This document shows positions 19,106 through 26,241 of a stretch of DNA of 36,027 bases, in pieces; positions within the stretch are counted from its first letter, which is position 1, and the number at the start of each line of letters is the position of its first letter. The translations under genes were made by a program, and so were the position numbers. The notes under the pieces were generated by a model. It searched no databases, was not told the DNA's origin, and worked only from the letters and a program-made list of their open reading frames with translations. The stretch comes from Vicinamibacteria bacterium (GTDB lineage Bacteria > Acidobacteriota > Vicinamibacteria > Fen-336). The stretch spans positions 1-36,027 of the forward strand of contig JAMPXO010000046.1 in NCBI GenBank assembly GCA_023701125.1. Direction: 5' to 3'.

Positions 19106-19425
19106 GCAAGGGCGTGTTCGACCGCCTGCGCGAGCAGGGCGAGGGGCTGGTGGCCCGGGTCTCGACCGAGCTGATGCAGAACCCGCAGTTCATGAAGGCG
19201 CTGTCCGCCGCCTGGGCGGGAAAAGCGAAGCTCGACGAAGGCGTCGGCCGCGCGCTCAAGCAGATCGAGATCCCGACCCGCAGCGAGTTCAAGAAGGCGG
19301 TGTCGCGGATCGAGGCGCTGGAGCGCCAGGTCGAGGCGCTGAAGGCCGCGGCTGCGCCGCCGCCGCCTGCCCCGAAGAAGCCCGCGCCGCGCCGCCGCAA
19401 GCCGGCCGCGCCGCCCGAGGCCTGA
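19102..19425 (+). CDS. phasin-like granule-associated protein with basic tail, 107 aa
   Basis: The ATG overlaps the reductase stop (ATGA), with GGAGGAAG just upstream. The N-terminal helical part is amphipathic. It is followed by IEIPTRSEFKKAVSRIEAL, which matches the IPTR/IPSR plus heptad segment used for oligomerisation in PhaF/PhaI-type phasins. The last 25 residues are Pro/Ala/Lys/Arg-rich, a histone-like tail of the kind that lets PhaF touch DNA. A similar IPSREEV segment is present in the protein encoded at 22882. Phasins coat storage granules. Here the partner enzymes suggest a neutral-lipid granule rather than PHA. Confidence 0.68.
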   Translation: MSKGVFDRLREQGEGLVARVSTELMQNPQFMKALSAAWAGKAKLDEGVGRALKQIEIPTRSEFKKAVSRIEALERQVEALKAAAAPPPPAPKKPAPRRRKPAAPPEA

Positions 19426-19434
19426 GCGGCCCCC

Positions 19435-20442
19435 GTGCGCGTCGCCATCACCGGAGCCGCGTCGTTCCTGGGCGGGCGCGTGCTGCGCCGGCTGGCCGAA
19501 CGCCAGGAGCGCGACGACCTGCTGGTCGTCGACGTGGCGCCGCCGCCCGCGGCGCTGGGCGTGCGCTACCGCCCGCTGGACCTGACGGAGCCGGCGGCCG
19601 ACCAGAAGCTGCTCGACCTGCTGCGCGAGGAGGAGGTCGACACCTTCCTCCACTTCGCGTTCTTCACCAACCCGCGCCGCGACCAGGCCCACGCCCACGA
19701 GCTGGAGTCGATCGGTTCGCTCTCGGTCTTCGCGGCCTGCGCCGCGGCGGGCGTCAAGCGGGTGCTGATGCGCTCGTTCACGGCCGTCTACGGGGCCCGC
19801 GGCCACAGCCCGCACTTCCTGACCGAAGACACGCCGCTGCACCCGAACCCCGCCCTGGCGTGGGCCCGCGACAAGCGTGAGGCCGAGCAGCACGCGGCCA
19901 GCTTCGCGCGGCGCTACCCGGACATGCGGGTGACCGTGCTGCGCTTCGCGCCGCTGTTCGGTCCGCACCTGCACACGTTCTACACCTCGATCTTCGACCG
20001 CCGGGTGGTGCCGGTGCTGATGGGCTACGACCCGCTCGTGCAACTGCTGCACCCGGACGACGCCCTGCAGGCGGTCGACGCGGCGCTGGCTACGTGGCCG
20101 CAGGGCGCCGTCAACGTGGTGCCGCGGTCGCCGATCCCGCTGGTCAGCGCGCTGCACCTCGCGGACAAGCTGCCGGTGCCGGTACCGCACCCGATCGCCT
20201 ACGCGTCGTCGGACCTGATGTGGGCGAGCGGGATCGCGGACGCGCCCGGCGCGTTCGTCGACTACGTGCGCTACCCGTTCCTCGGCGACGGGGCACGGGC
20301 CCGACGCGAGATGGGCTTCGAGGCCCGCCACACGAGCAAGGAGGCGCTGTTCGCCTACCTGGCCTACCGCTATCCGGGGCCGGCCGCGCCCGAGGGCAGG
20401 GGCGAGGAGCGCTCGCACGCGGACTCGGAGGCGACCGCGTGA
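19435..20442 (+). CDS. atypical NAD-dependent epimerase/dehydratase-type SDR, 335 aa
   Basis: The GTG start lies 9 nt after the phasin stop. The N-terminus, VAITGAASFLGGRVL, is a Rossmann loop in which the middle Gly of GxxGxxG is Ser. The position of the active-site YxxxK reads WARDK (in ALAWARDKREAE, about residues 141-152), so the catalytic Tyr appears to be replaced by Trp. The upstream Ser of the triad may be in SFTAVYG. A C-terminal helical region follows, ending in a Pro-rich tail. It may be a degenerate reductase, use another mechanism or act as a binding protein. It sits in the acyl-CoA reductase operon and overlaps the acyltransferase by GTGA. The substrate is unknown but presumably lipid-related. 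Confidence 0.75.
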   Translation: MRVAITGAASFLGGRVLRRLAERQERDDLLVVDVAPPPAALGVRYRPLDLTEPAADQKLLDLLREEEVDTFLHFAFFTNPRRDQAHAHELESIGSLSVFAACAAAGVKRVLMRSFTAVYGARGHSPHFLTEDTPLHPNPALAWARDKREAEQHAASFARRYPDMRVTVLRFAPLFGPHLHTFYTSIFDRRVVPVLMGYDPLVQLLHPDDALQAVDAALATWPQGAVNVVPRSPIPLVSALHLADKLPVPVPHPIAYASSDLMWASGIADAPGAFVDYVRYPFLGDGARARREMGFEARHTSKEALFAYLAYRYPGPAAPEGRGEERSHADSEATA

Positions 20443-21494
20443 GCGCCGGCGACAAGGTGGTCGGCATCGCGGGCGCGCGCCGGCGCCGGATGCACGCCCG
20501 GACCGAGGGGCGCCTGCCCGAGCCCACGCCCGACCTGCTGGCGCTGCGGGCCAAGATCGAGGCGCTGGAGGCAGAGCTGGTGGCGGCCCGGGAGAGCGGG
20601 GCGGCGCCGCAGGGGGTGCTGGTCGCGCTCGCCCGGATCGTGCAGGAGGGGCTCGCCGGCTTCGGCTGGGAGACGCTGGCGCGGGCCTGGCGCGAGGCCT
20701 ACTTCAGCTACCACTCCGAGGACGTCGACGACTTCGGCTACGACCGCAAGTTCACCGAGACGCTGCGCCCGCTGTTCGAGTTCCTGTACACCGTGTGGTG
20801 GCGGGTCGAGGTCGACGGCATCGAGCACGTGCCGGAGCACGGCGCCGCGCTGATCGTCGCCAACCACTCGGGCGTGCTGCCGTACGACGGCCTGATGATC
20901 AACCTCGCCGTCCGCCACCAGCACCCGTCGCGGCGCGAGGTGCGGATGCTGGCGCTCGACATGTTCGCGCTGCTGCCGTTCCTGGCGCCGCTGCTGGGCA
21001 AGACCGGCGCGGTCCGCGCCAACCCCGAGAACGGCGAGCGGTTGCTGCGCCGGGGCGAGGCCGTCGGGGTGTTCCCCGAGGGCGTCAAGGGCGTCGGCAA
21101 GTACTACAAGGACCGCTACAGGCTGGCGCGCTTCGGCCGCGGCGGCTTCGTCCGCCTCGCGCTGCGCGCGGGCGCGCCGATCGTGCCGGTCGCCGTCGTC
21201 GGCGCGGAGGAGATCCACCCGGTGGTGGGCAAGGCCGACTGGGTGGGGAAGCCGTTCGGCTTCCCGTACTTCCCGATCACGCCGACGTTCCCGGCGCTGG
21301 GGCCGCTGGGCCTGCTGCCGCTGCCGTCCAAGTGGTCGCTCGACTTCGCGGACGCGATCGACATCTCGGGCTACGGGCCGGAGGCGGCGGACGATCCGAT
21401 CCTGGTCAACCGGCTGTCCGAGCAGGTGCGCTCGACCATCCAGCGCATGATCGACGGCCGGCTCGCGCGGCGCCGCTCGGTCTGGTTCGGCTGA
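20439..21494 (+). CDS. MGAT/DGAT-like or lysophospholipid acyltransferase, 351 aa
   Basis: The GTG at 20439 overlaps the SDR stop (GTGA). After a charged helical N-terminus of about 120 residues comes the PlsC-like acyltransferase core: an NHSG motif in LIVANHSGVLPYDGL (about 138-152) and FPEGVKGVGK (about 211-220), where most relatives have FPEGTR. The NHSG-LPxD spacing (six residues between His and Asp) departs from the HX4D form of GPAT/AGPAT enzymes. It is closer to the LPLAT-MGAT-like group, which includes diacylglycerol acyltransferase relatives. The enzyme moves a fatty acyl group from a thioester to a lipid hydroxyl. With a fatty acyl reductase in the operon, wax ester or triacylglycerol formation is plausible. 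Membrane association is likely through its hydrophobic patches. Confidence 0.85.
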   Translation: MSAGDKVVGIAGARRRRMHARTEGRLPEPTPDLLALRAKIEALEAELVAARESGAAPQGVLVALARIVQEGLAGFGWETLARAWREAYFSYHSEDVDDFGYDRKFTETLRPLFEFLYTVWWRVEVDGIEHVPEHGAALIVANHSGVLPYDGLMINLAVRHQHPSRREVRMLALDMFALLPFLAPLLGKTGAVRANPENGERLLRRGEAVGVFPEGVKGVGKYYKDRYRLARFGRGGFVRLALRAGAPIVPVAVVGAEEIHPVVGKADWVGKPFGFPYFPITPTFPALGPLGLLPLPSKWSLDFADAIDISGYGPEAADDPILVNRLSEQVRSTIQRMIDGRLARRRSVWFG

Positions 21495-21521
21495 GGCGTC
21501 CGCGGCCCGCGCGGGCCCGGC

Positions 21522-22721
21522 TCAACGGGCCAGCTTGGCCGCCAACTGGTCGAGCGAGACGGCGAGGTGGCGCGCCATCGACGAGCGCCACGGGATCGCG
21601 TCGGGGGTGTCCGGGAGCGCCTGCGGGTTGCCCACACGGATGCCGTGGCGGCCGAGCAACTCGCGGTACTCGTCCTCACGTTCGCAGAACTGGCGCTTGG
21701 CCGAGCGGTAGCCGTGCTGCGCCACGATGTGGCGCGCGCTGTAGCGCATGATGTTGTAGCTGAACATCCGCATGTCGTCGCGGGTCGGTTCCACGATCAC
21801 GATGTCGACTTCCGGGTGCTCGGCCTCGTAGCGCTCGAGCCCGTACACCATGCGCCCGTGCAGGGTGATCCGCAGCACCTGGTCGAGCACCCAGGTCGGG
21901 CCCCGGTTCGAGAGATGGCCGCGCAGCGGCCCGCCCGCGAGGTCGTTGAGCAGCGGCACGATCGGGTTGAGGCAGATGATCAGGTCCGCCCCCTTCTCGA
22001 TCGCGAGGTTGATGTGGGCGGTCTTCTTGACGCCGCCGTCGACGTAGTCGCGGCCACCGATGCGGATCGGGCGGTACAGGCCTGGCAGGGCAGTGGAGGC
22101 CTGGACCGCCTTCGAGATGCTGACGTCGCGCCAGCCGTTGTCGCCGAACGGCACGGCCTCGCCGGAGTCGAGGTCGACCGCGACCACGATCAGCTCGCGG
22201 TGGAGGTCGCTGAAGTGGTCGGTGCGGCCGTGATCGTGGAACAGCTGCGCCAGGTACTCCTGGACGCCCGAGTTCTCGAGCAGGCCCGGTGGCAGCAACT
22301 GGAACAGCGTGAAGAAGGCGTCGGCGGCGTTGCGGCCCTCGCCCGAGAGGGCCGCCAGCAGCGCGTCCGCGAGCACCTTCGGCGCCCGCGACGAGCGCTT
22401 CAGGTATTCGCCGATGCCGATCCGGAACAGCGGGGCCGCGGCCACTCCGAACGGCGACGCGCTGCGCGCGGCGACCTCGTCGTAGAGCTGGCGAGGGGAC
22501 AGGCCGTTGGCGAGCAGGGAAGCGACGAAGGCGCCGCCGCTGACCCCGAGGTAGAGGTCGAGGTCCAGCATGCTGCGGTCGAGCAGGTCCTCGAGCGCAC
22601 GCAGGCAGCCGATTTCGTACACGGCGCCGGTGATGCCGCCGCCGGCGCAGACCAGCGCGACCTTGCGCTTGCGGCGCAGGCGCTTGCGGAGGGCACGAGG
22701 AGCGGCGGCAGCAGGAGCCAA
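21522..22721 (-). CDS. patatin-like phospholipase/lipase, 399 aa
   Basis: The patatin Ser-Asp dyad is complete. The oxyanion loop is CAGGGITGAVYEIG (about 25-38), the nucleophile elbow GVSGG (about 58-62) and the catalytic Asp lies in DYVDGGVKK (about 222-230). Patatins hydrolyse acyl esters of glycerolipids and some act on lipid droplets or PHA granules. The start is TTG 22721, supported by GGGAGG 4 nt upstream. The N-terminus is strongly basic (LRKRLRRKRK), which could bind an anionic surface. A long C-terminal helical extension follows the catalytic core. The gene is convergent with the acyltransferase gene (27 nt between stops) and has its own promoter and structured leader, so synthesis and breakdown can be controlled separately. 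Confidence 0.9.
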   Translation of the reverse strand: MAPAAAAPRALRKRLRRKRKVALVCAGGGITGAVYEIGCLRALEDLLDRSMLDLDLYLGVSGGAFVASLLANGLSPRQLYDEVAARSASPFGVAAAPLFRIGIGEYLKRSSRAPKVLADALLAALSGEGRNAADAFFTLFQLLPPGLLENSGVQEYLAQLFHDHGRTDHFSDLHRELIVVAVDLDSGEAVPFGDNGWRDVSISKAVQASTALPGLYRPIRIGGRDYVDGGVKKTAHINLAIEKGADLIICLNPIVPLLNDLAGGPLRGHLSNRGPTWVLDQVLRITLHGRMVYGLERYEAEHPEVDIVIVEPTRDDMRMFSYNIMRYSARHIVAQHGYRSAKRQFCEREDEYRELLGRHGIRVGNPQALPDTPDAIPWRSSMARHLAVSLDQLAAKLAR

Positions 22722-22744
22722 GGGCCTCCCTGGCAGCGAGGGAT

Positions 22745-22784
22745 CGGGCGATCGCGGCAGAGCGCCCCGATCGCCCGGAGTGTA
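22745..22784 (-). promoter_or_regulatory. promoter and leader inverted repeat of the patatin gene
   Basis: A perfect 10-bp inverted repeat, CGGGCGATCG (22745-22754) and CGATCGCCCG (22768-22777), has a 13-nt centre. On the minus strand a TACACT -10-like hexamer (22784 to 22779) directly precedes it. The repeat therefore covers the predicted start point and early leader of the patatin mRNA. It can act as an operator or fold as a stem-loop in the RNA. Confidence 0.45.
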
Positions 22785-22881
22785 TCAGCCGGGTTCCTGC
22801 GGCGGGCGGAGCCCGTCGCCGGTCCCATGGGGGCTACGTCGCGGACGGACGCTCCTCCGCCCCCAAGCCCCCAGGGCCGTA

Positions 22882-23331
22882 CTAGCGGCGCTTCATCCCG
22901 TCGATCTTCCGCGACAGCTCGTCGACCTTGCGGGAGAGGGTCACGACCTCCTCGCGGCTCGGGATGTTGACGGCCGCGAGCGCGTTGCGCACGGCGTCGT
23001 CGACCAGCTTCGACACCGCCTTGCGCTCCTTGTCGAGGCGGTGCTGCAGCTTGCCGGCCTGGGCCTCGAGCTGCTTGAGCGCGCCCTTGCGCTCCTTGTC
23101 GAGGCGGGCGCGCAGGTGGTCGAGCACGCCGGCGGCGTCCTTGGCGTCGAGCTTGTTCTTCTTGAGCAGCAGGTGGATCTGCTTCTCGGCCTCCACCTGG
23201 GCGTTGTGGAGGGCGCCGAGGGTCTGGGCCCAGGCGTTCTGCAGCGCGCCCTTGGGGGCGGCCTTGGCGGTCTTCGCAGTCTTGGCGGTCCTGGCGGCGC
23301 GCGCGGGGCGCGGGGTCTTCTTGGCGGCCAT
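22882..23331 (-). CDS. phasin-like granule protein (PhaF/PhaI type), 149 aa
   Basis: The ATG at 23331 begins 4 nt after the regulator stop, so the two form one operon. The first 30 residues are an Ala/Lys/Pro-rich tail with TAKTAKTAKAAPKG repeats, like the histone-like tail of PhaF but at the N-terminus. The central region is a long, strongly charged coiled coil with repeated LDKERK units (RARLDKERKGALKQL, RLDKERKAVSKL). The C-terminus carries VNIPSREEVVTL and two heptads (KVDELSRKIDGM), the phasin oligomerisation segment. The role inferred is coating a lipid or polymer granule and possibly tethering it to DNA. Its relative at 19102 has the same IPSR module with the basic tail at the other end. 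Confidence 0.75.
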   Translation of the reverse strand: MAAKKTPRPARAARTAKTAKTAKAAPKGALQNAWAQTLGALHNAQVEAEKQIHLLLKKNKLDAKDAAGVLDHLRARLDKERKGALKQLEAQAGKLQHRLDKERKAVSKLVDDAVRNALAAVNIPSREEVVTLSRKVDELSRKIDGMKRR

Positions 23332-23335
23332 GGTT

Positions 23336-23875
23336 CTACTCCTTCTTGCGGCCACGCGGGGCGCGGGCCTTCGGGGGCGTGGGTGGCGGCGCGTCGTGCC
23401 GCTCGGGGGTGGGCTTGAACAGGCCCGAGAGGCGGGACTCGAGCCCGCGCTGGGCATCGCCGAGCACGCCGTGCAGCGTGCCGGTGATCTCCTGGCGCAG
23501 CGCGAGCGCCTCCTCGATCGACAGGCGGCCGCGGGCGATCAGCTCGGAGGCGATCCGCTCGGCCTCGTGGCGGACGCGCTCCGCGGCGTGTTGCGGGCTC
23601 CAGTCGTGGAGCGCGTTGTCGCCGTAGCTGAGGCGGACGAGGCGGACGAGCAGCGGGCGCGGGATCGAGGCCGCGCGCTGCTTGAGGCCCTCGAGCAGGA
23701 TCTGGGCGAGGGTCACGCTGGTCAGGTCCACGCCGCTGCGCTGGTCGACGACCTCGATCTCGGTGCCGGCCGCAGCCAGCGCGCCGAGCTCGTCGAGCGT
23801 CACGTAGCGGCGGGCGACCGTGTCGTAGAGCTTGCGGTTGCCGTAGCGACGGATGGTGCGGAGATCGCCGTTCAC
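23336..23875 (-). CDS. PhaR-like polyhydroxyalkanoate synthesis regulator, 179 aa
   Basis: Residues about 6-65 are the PHB/PHA accumulation regulator DNA-binding domain: RTIRRYGNRKLYDT, RRYVTLDEL and a following strand ending VTLAQIL. In PHA-producing bacteria PhaR binds both DNA and nascent granules and represses phasin genes until granules form. Here the downstream gene, 4 nt away, encodes a phasin, as expected for that circuit. The C-terminal half is helical and charged, ending in a Pro/Arg/Lys tail (PPPTPPKARAPRGRKKE). The GTG start lies 6 nt after a -10 box, predicting a leaderless mRNA. Two direct repeats flank the promoter and are the natural candidates for autoregulation. No PHA synthase is seen in the window. 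Confidence 0.87.
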   Translation of the reverse strand: MNGDLRTIRRYGNRKLYDTVARRYVTLDELGALAAAGTEIEVVDQRSGVDLTSVTLAQILLEGLKQRAASIPRPLLVRLVRLSYGDNALHDWSPQHAAERVRHEAERIASELIARGRLSIEEALALRQEITGTLHGVLGDAQRGLESRLSGLFKPTPERHDAPPPTPPKARAPRGRKKE

Positions 23876-23881
23876 CCCTTC

Positions 23882-23927
23882 AAGCTAACGCGGCGCGTCA
23901 GGAATGTCAAGAAAATAACGCGACGCG
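23882..23927 (-). promoter_or_regulatory. promoter of the PhaR-like operon with two direct-repeat operators
   Basis: On the minus strand TTGACA (23910 to 23905), a 17-bp spacer and TAGCTT (23887 to 23882) form a strong promoter. The plus-strand sequences TAACGCGGCGCG (23886-23897) and TAACGCGACGCG (23916-23927) are 11/12 identical direct repeats exactly 30 bp apart, about three helical turns. One sits in the spacer touching the -10, the other just upstream of the -35. This is a classic arrangement for repression by a multimeric protein, most simply the regulator itself. Confidence 0.6.
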
Positions 23928-23950
23928 CAAGCCCCAGAACGACACGGACG

Positions 23951-23969
23951 CCTCCGTTTTCGACGGAGG
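23951..23969 (-). terminator. hairpin after the housekeeping operon
   Basis: CCTCCGT (23951-23957) pairs perfectly with ACGGAGG (23963-23969) across a 5-nt loop, 17 nt beyond the stop of the small membrane protein gene on the minus strand. It lacks a T-run and lies upstream of the regulator promoter, so it probably insulates the two operons. Confidence 0.5.
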
Positions 23970-23986
23970 GGAGCCGGGAAGCCCTG

Positions 23987-24202
23987 CTAGCGGCTTTGGA
24001 GCTGGAGGTGGAGGTCGGCGGTGGCGGGCGGAGTGCGGCGGAAGCGGCGGATGCGCAACACGCCGAAGACCCCGCCGAGGACGAGCGAGAACCCGACCAG
24101 CATCGCGATGAACGTGAACGAAGACACGATCACGCCGAACAGGTCGAAGACGGGCTTGTCGACCTTGATCCAGGTGACGATGTCGGGGGGCGGGGGATTC
24201 AC
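23987..24202 (-). CDS. single-pass membrane protein, 71 aa
   Basis: GTG 24202 overlaps the amidase stop as GTGA, which fixes the start. The protein has a short N-terminal part with Pro and Trp ([16 protein letters not shown]), one long hydrophobic helix (about residues 20-50, with [14 protein letters not shown] and [14 protein letters not shown]), and a basic stop-transfer end RIRRFRRT. I do not recognise the family. Coupling to a cell-wall amidase and FtsK suggests a small envelope or division-related protein. It is the last gene of the rsmA-rnj-ftsK-amidase operon. Confidence 0.65.
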   Translation of the reverse strand: MNPPPPDIVTWIKVDKPVFDLFGVIVSSFTFIAMLVGFSLVLGGVFGVLRIRRFRRTPPATADLHLQLQSR

Positions 24203-26241
24203 TTTCGGCCAGCGACCTTCCGTTTCACTGTAGGAGCCGGCGCCTTGCGCGTCAACCGCTCCTCGCCGCGGTTGATCGAGGCCAGGTAGGACCTCACGCC
24301 CGTCAGGATCGACTGCGCGATCCGCTCGCGGTAGCCCTGGGTCTTGAGCAGGCGCTCCTCGTCGGGGTTCGAGAGGAACGCGATTTCGGCCAGGATGCTC
24401 GGCATGTTGGCGCCGATCAGCACGTAGAAGGGCGCGGTGCGCACGCCGCGGTCGACGGCGCCGGTCGGGTTGACGGGCTTGAGGGTCTGCAGCATCGACT
24501 CGTGGATCGAGGCGGCGAAGTCGCGGCTCTCGTCGATCTTGCTGTTCAGCGTGATCGCCTTGACCAGGCCCTGCAGGTCCTTGAGCGTCGCCTGCGAGAT
24601 CGCGTTCTCGCGCGCGGCCACCTCTTCCGCGTGGGGATCCTTGGCGAAGCTCAGGAAGTAGGTCTCGATCCCGCGCGCGCGCGGGCTGCGGCTGCTGTTG
24701 GCGTGGATCGACAGGAACAGGTCCGCGCCCTTCGAGTTGGCGATCGCCGTGCGCTCCTCGAGCGGGATGAAGACGTCGGAGTCGCGAGTCATCACGACCT
24801 CGGCCCCGAGCTCCGTCTCGACCAGGCGCGCCAGCTTCAGCGCGATGTCGAGCACCAGGTCCTTCTCCTGCAGCCCGTGGCGCCCGATCGAGCCGGGGTC
24901 GTGGCCGCCGTGGCCGGCGTCGATCACGATCCGCCGCGCGCCGAGGCCGAGCTGGCGGGCGAGGCTGTAGTCGCCGCTGCGGTTGGTCTTCGGCGGCTGC
25001 GGCGCGGGCGTGGCCTGGGCCACGACCGGGCGGGGCGTGGGCGTGGGGATCGGCGTCGGCGACGGGCTCGGCGGCAGGATCGGCCGCACCGGAGTCGGGA
25101 GCGGTGTCGGTGCCGGTGTGGGTGTGGGCGTCGGGGTTGCCACCGGGCTCGGCGTCGGCATCGGGGTCGCGCTCGGCGTCGGCACGGGCGTCGGGGCCGG
25201 TGGCGGCGTCGGCGTCACGCTCGGGGTCGGGTACGGGGTCGGCCAGGGCGTGGCCTGGGCCACCTGGACCGGGGACGGTGTCGGGGCGGGCGTCGCCCAC
25301 GGCGTCGGAGTGGGGGAGGGTGTGGCCTGCGCCACCTGGTGGCGGGCCTTGCCGCGCACGTCGACGACCAGCCGCGCAGGGTCGGGCAGGAAGAAGATGC
25401 TGTGCTCCGACACGTCGCCGAAGTCGAGCACCACGCGGATCACGCCGTCGCGGTTGGTGCCGACCCGGATCTGCTCGAGCAGGCCGTCGCCGACGGGGAA
25501 CTGGCGGTCCGTGACGTTCGGGTGGAGGCGAGCGCCGATCAGGTCGATCCACAGGCGATCGGGGTCGGCGATGCGGTCGTACTTGAACTCCACCGGGCGG
25601 TCGAGGTCGATCACGACGCGGGTCGAGGAGTCGCCGCTCCAGGAGCGCAGGTTGAAGACCTGGGCGAGATCGGCACGGGCGGCGGGGGTCGGCTTCACCG
25701 CCGGGCGCGCCGGCTCGTCCTTGTCGACCTCGGCCCGCACCAGGCGCGCCCGACGCGCGTTCGGGTAGGTGTCGAGATACGCCTTGGCAGTCGCGGCGGC
25801 CTTCTTCGGCTCGCCCGAGTCCCTGGCGAGCTGCCACGCGTTCCACAGGGCGGTCTCGCCCTTGGAACTGCTCGGGTACTCGTTGACGACCATCCGGTAG
25901 TGGCGGATGGCGTCGTCCGCGTAGCGCCCGTCCTTGAAGCGGGTCGACATCGCCGCGTACAGGTCGCCGATCGCGAGCAGGGCGTCGTCGCAGTAGGGAC
26001 TGCGCGGGTAGCGGGCGACGATCTTGCGGTAGGCGAGGACTGCCCGCTCCCACTCGACCTTGCGCTGCTTCTTCGTGCTCGATTTCTGGAGCGAGGTGGA
26101 GATCCGTTCCGCCTCCTGGTACAGCGCGCGGTCCGGCCCTGCGGCGGCCGCCGGCGCCGCCAGCGCGAGGCCACAGGCGAGGGCCACGCCGAGCAGGGCG
26201 CGACGGCCCGCATGCCGCGGGCGGGGCCAGGCAGGGATCAC
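24199..26241 (-). CDS. N-acetylmuramoyl-L-alanine amidase (TPR-AMIN-Amidase_3), 680 aa
   Basis: This enzyme cleaves the amide between MurNAc and the stem peptide of peptidoglycan in the periplasm, usually at septation. GTG 26241 overlaps the ftsK stop (GTGA). A signal peptide (about 1-32) ends in an Ala-rich stretch. TPR-like helices follow (about 35-165), then an AMIN domain (about 185-290, [19 protein letters not shown]), which targets amidases to septal envelope. A 118-residue Pro/Thr linker and the Amidase_3 domain (about 430-650) complete it. Zinc and catalytic residues are visible: [20 protein letters not shown] and the catalytic Glu in LAEIAFLSN. It combines the AmiC-type layout with an extra TPR region. 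Coupling to ftsK fits a division role. Confidence 0.92.
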   Translation of the reverse strand: MIPAWPRPRHAGRRALLGVALACGLALAAPAAAAGPDRALYQEAERISTSLQKSSTKKQRKVEWERAVLAYRKIVARYPRSPYCDDALLAIGDLYAAMSTRFKDGRYADDAIRHYRMVVNEYPSSSKGETALWNAWQLARDSGEPKKAAATAKAYLDTYPNARRARLVRAEVDKDEPARPAVKPTPAARADLAQVFNLRSWSGDSSTRVVIDLDRPVEFKYDRIADPDRLWIDLIGARLHPNVTDRQFPVGDGLLEQIRVGTNRDGVIRVVLDFGDVSEHSIFFLPDPARLVVDVRGKARHQVAQATPSPTPTPWATPAPTPSPVQVAQATPWPTPYPTPSVTPTPPPAPTPVPTPSATPMPTPSPVATPTPTPTPAPTPLPTPVRPILPPSPSPTPIPTPTPRPVVAQATPAPQPPKTNRSGDYSLARQLGLGARRIVIDAGHGGHDPGSIGRHGLQEKDLVLDIALKLARLVETELGAEVVMTRDSDVFIPLEERTAIANSKGADLFLSIHANSSRSPRARGIETYFLSFAKDPHAEEVAARENAISQATLKDLQGLVKAITLNSKIDESRDFAASIHESMLQTLKPVNPTGAVDRGVRTAPFYVLIGANMPSILAEIAFLSNPDEERLLKTQGYRERIAQSILTGVRSYLASINRGEERLTRKAPAPTVKRKVAGRK
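24985..25338 (-). repeat. low-complexity Pro/Thr linker with three VAQATP units
   Basis: This is the part of the amidase gene encoding an extended linker of about 118 residues made of PTP, PAP, PSP and TPTP units. The hexapeptide VAQATP recurs three times, at each end and near the start. The DNA is a series of imperfect GGCGTC/GGTGTC triplet-pair repeats (plus-strand view), which are prone to slippage length changes. The linker would span the wall between the AMIN and catalytic domains. Confidence 0.75.

Noticed and set aside
24983-25768. Plus-strand ORF rich in Gly-Val repeats
   Set aside because: It is the antisense reading of the Pro/Thr linker of the amidase gene, whose domains on the other strand are certain.
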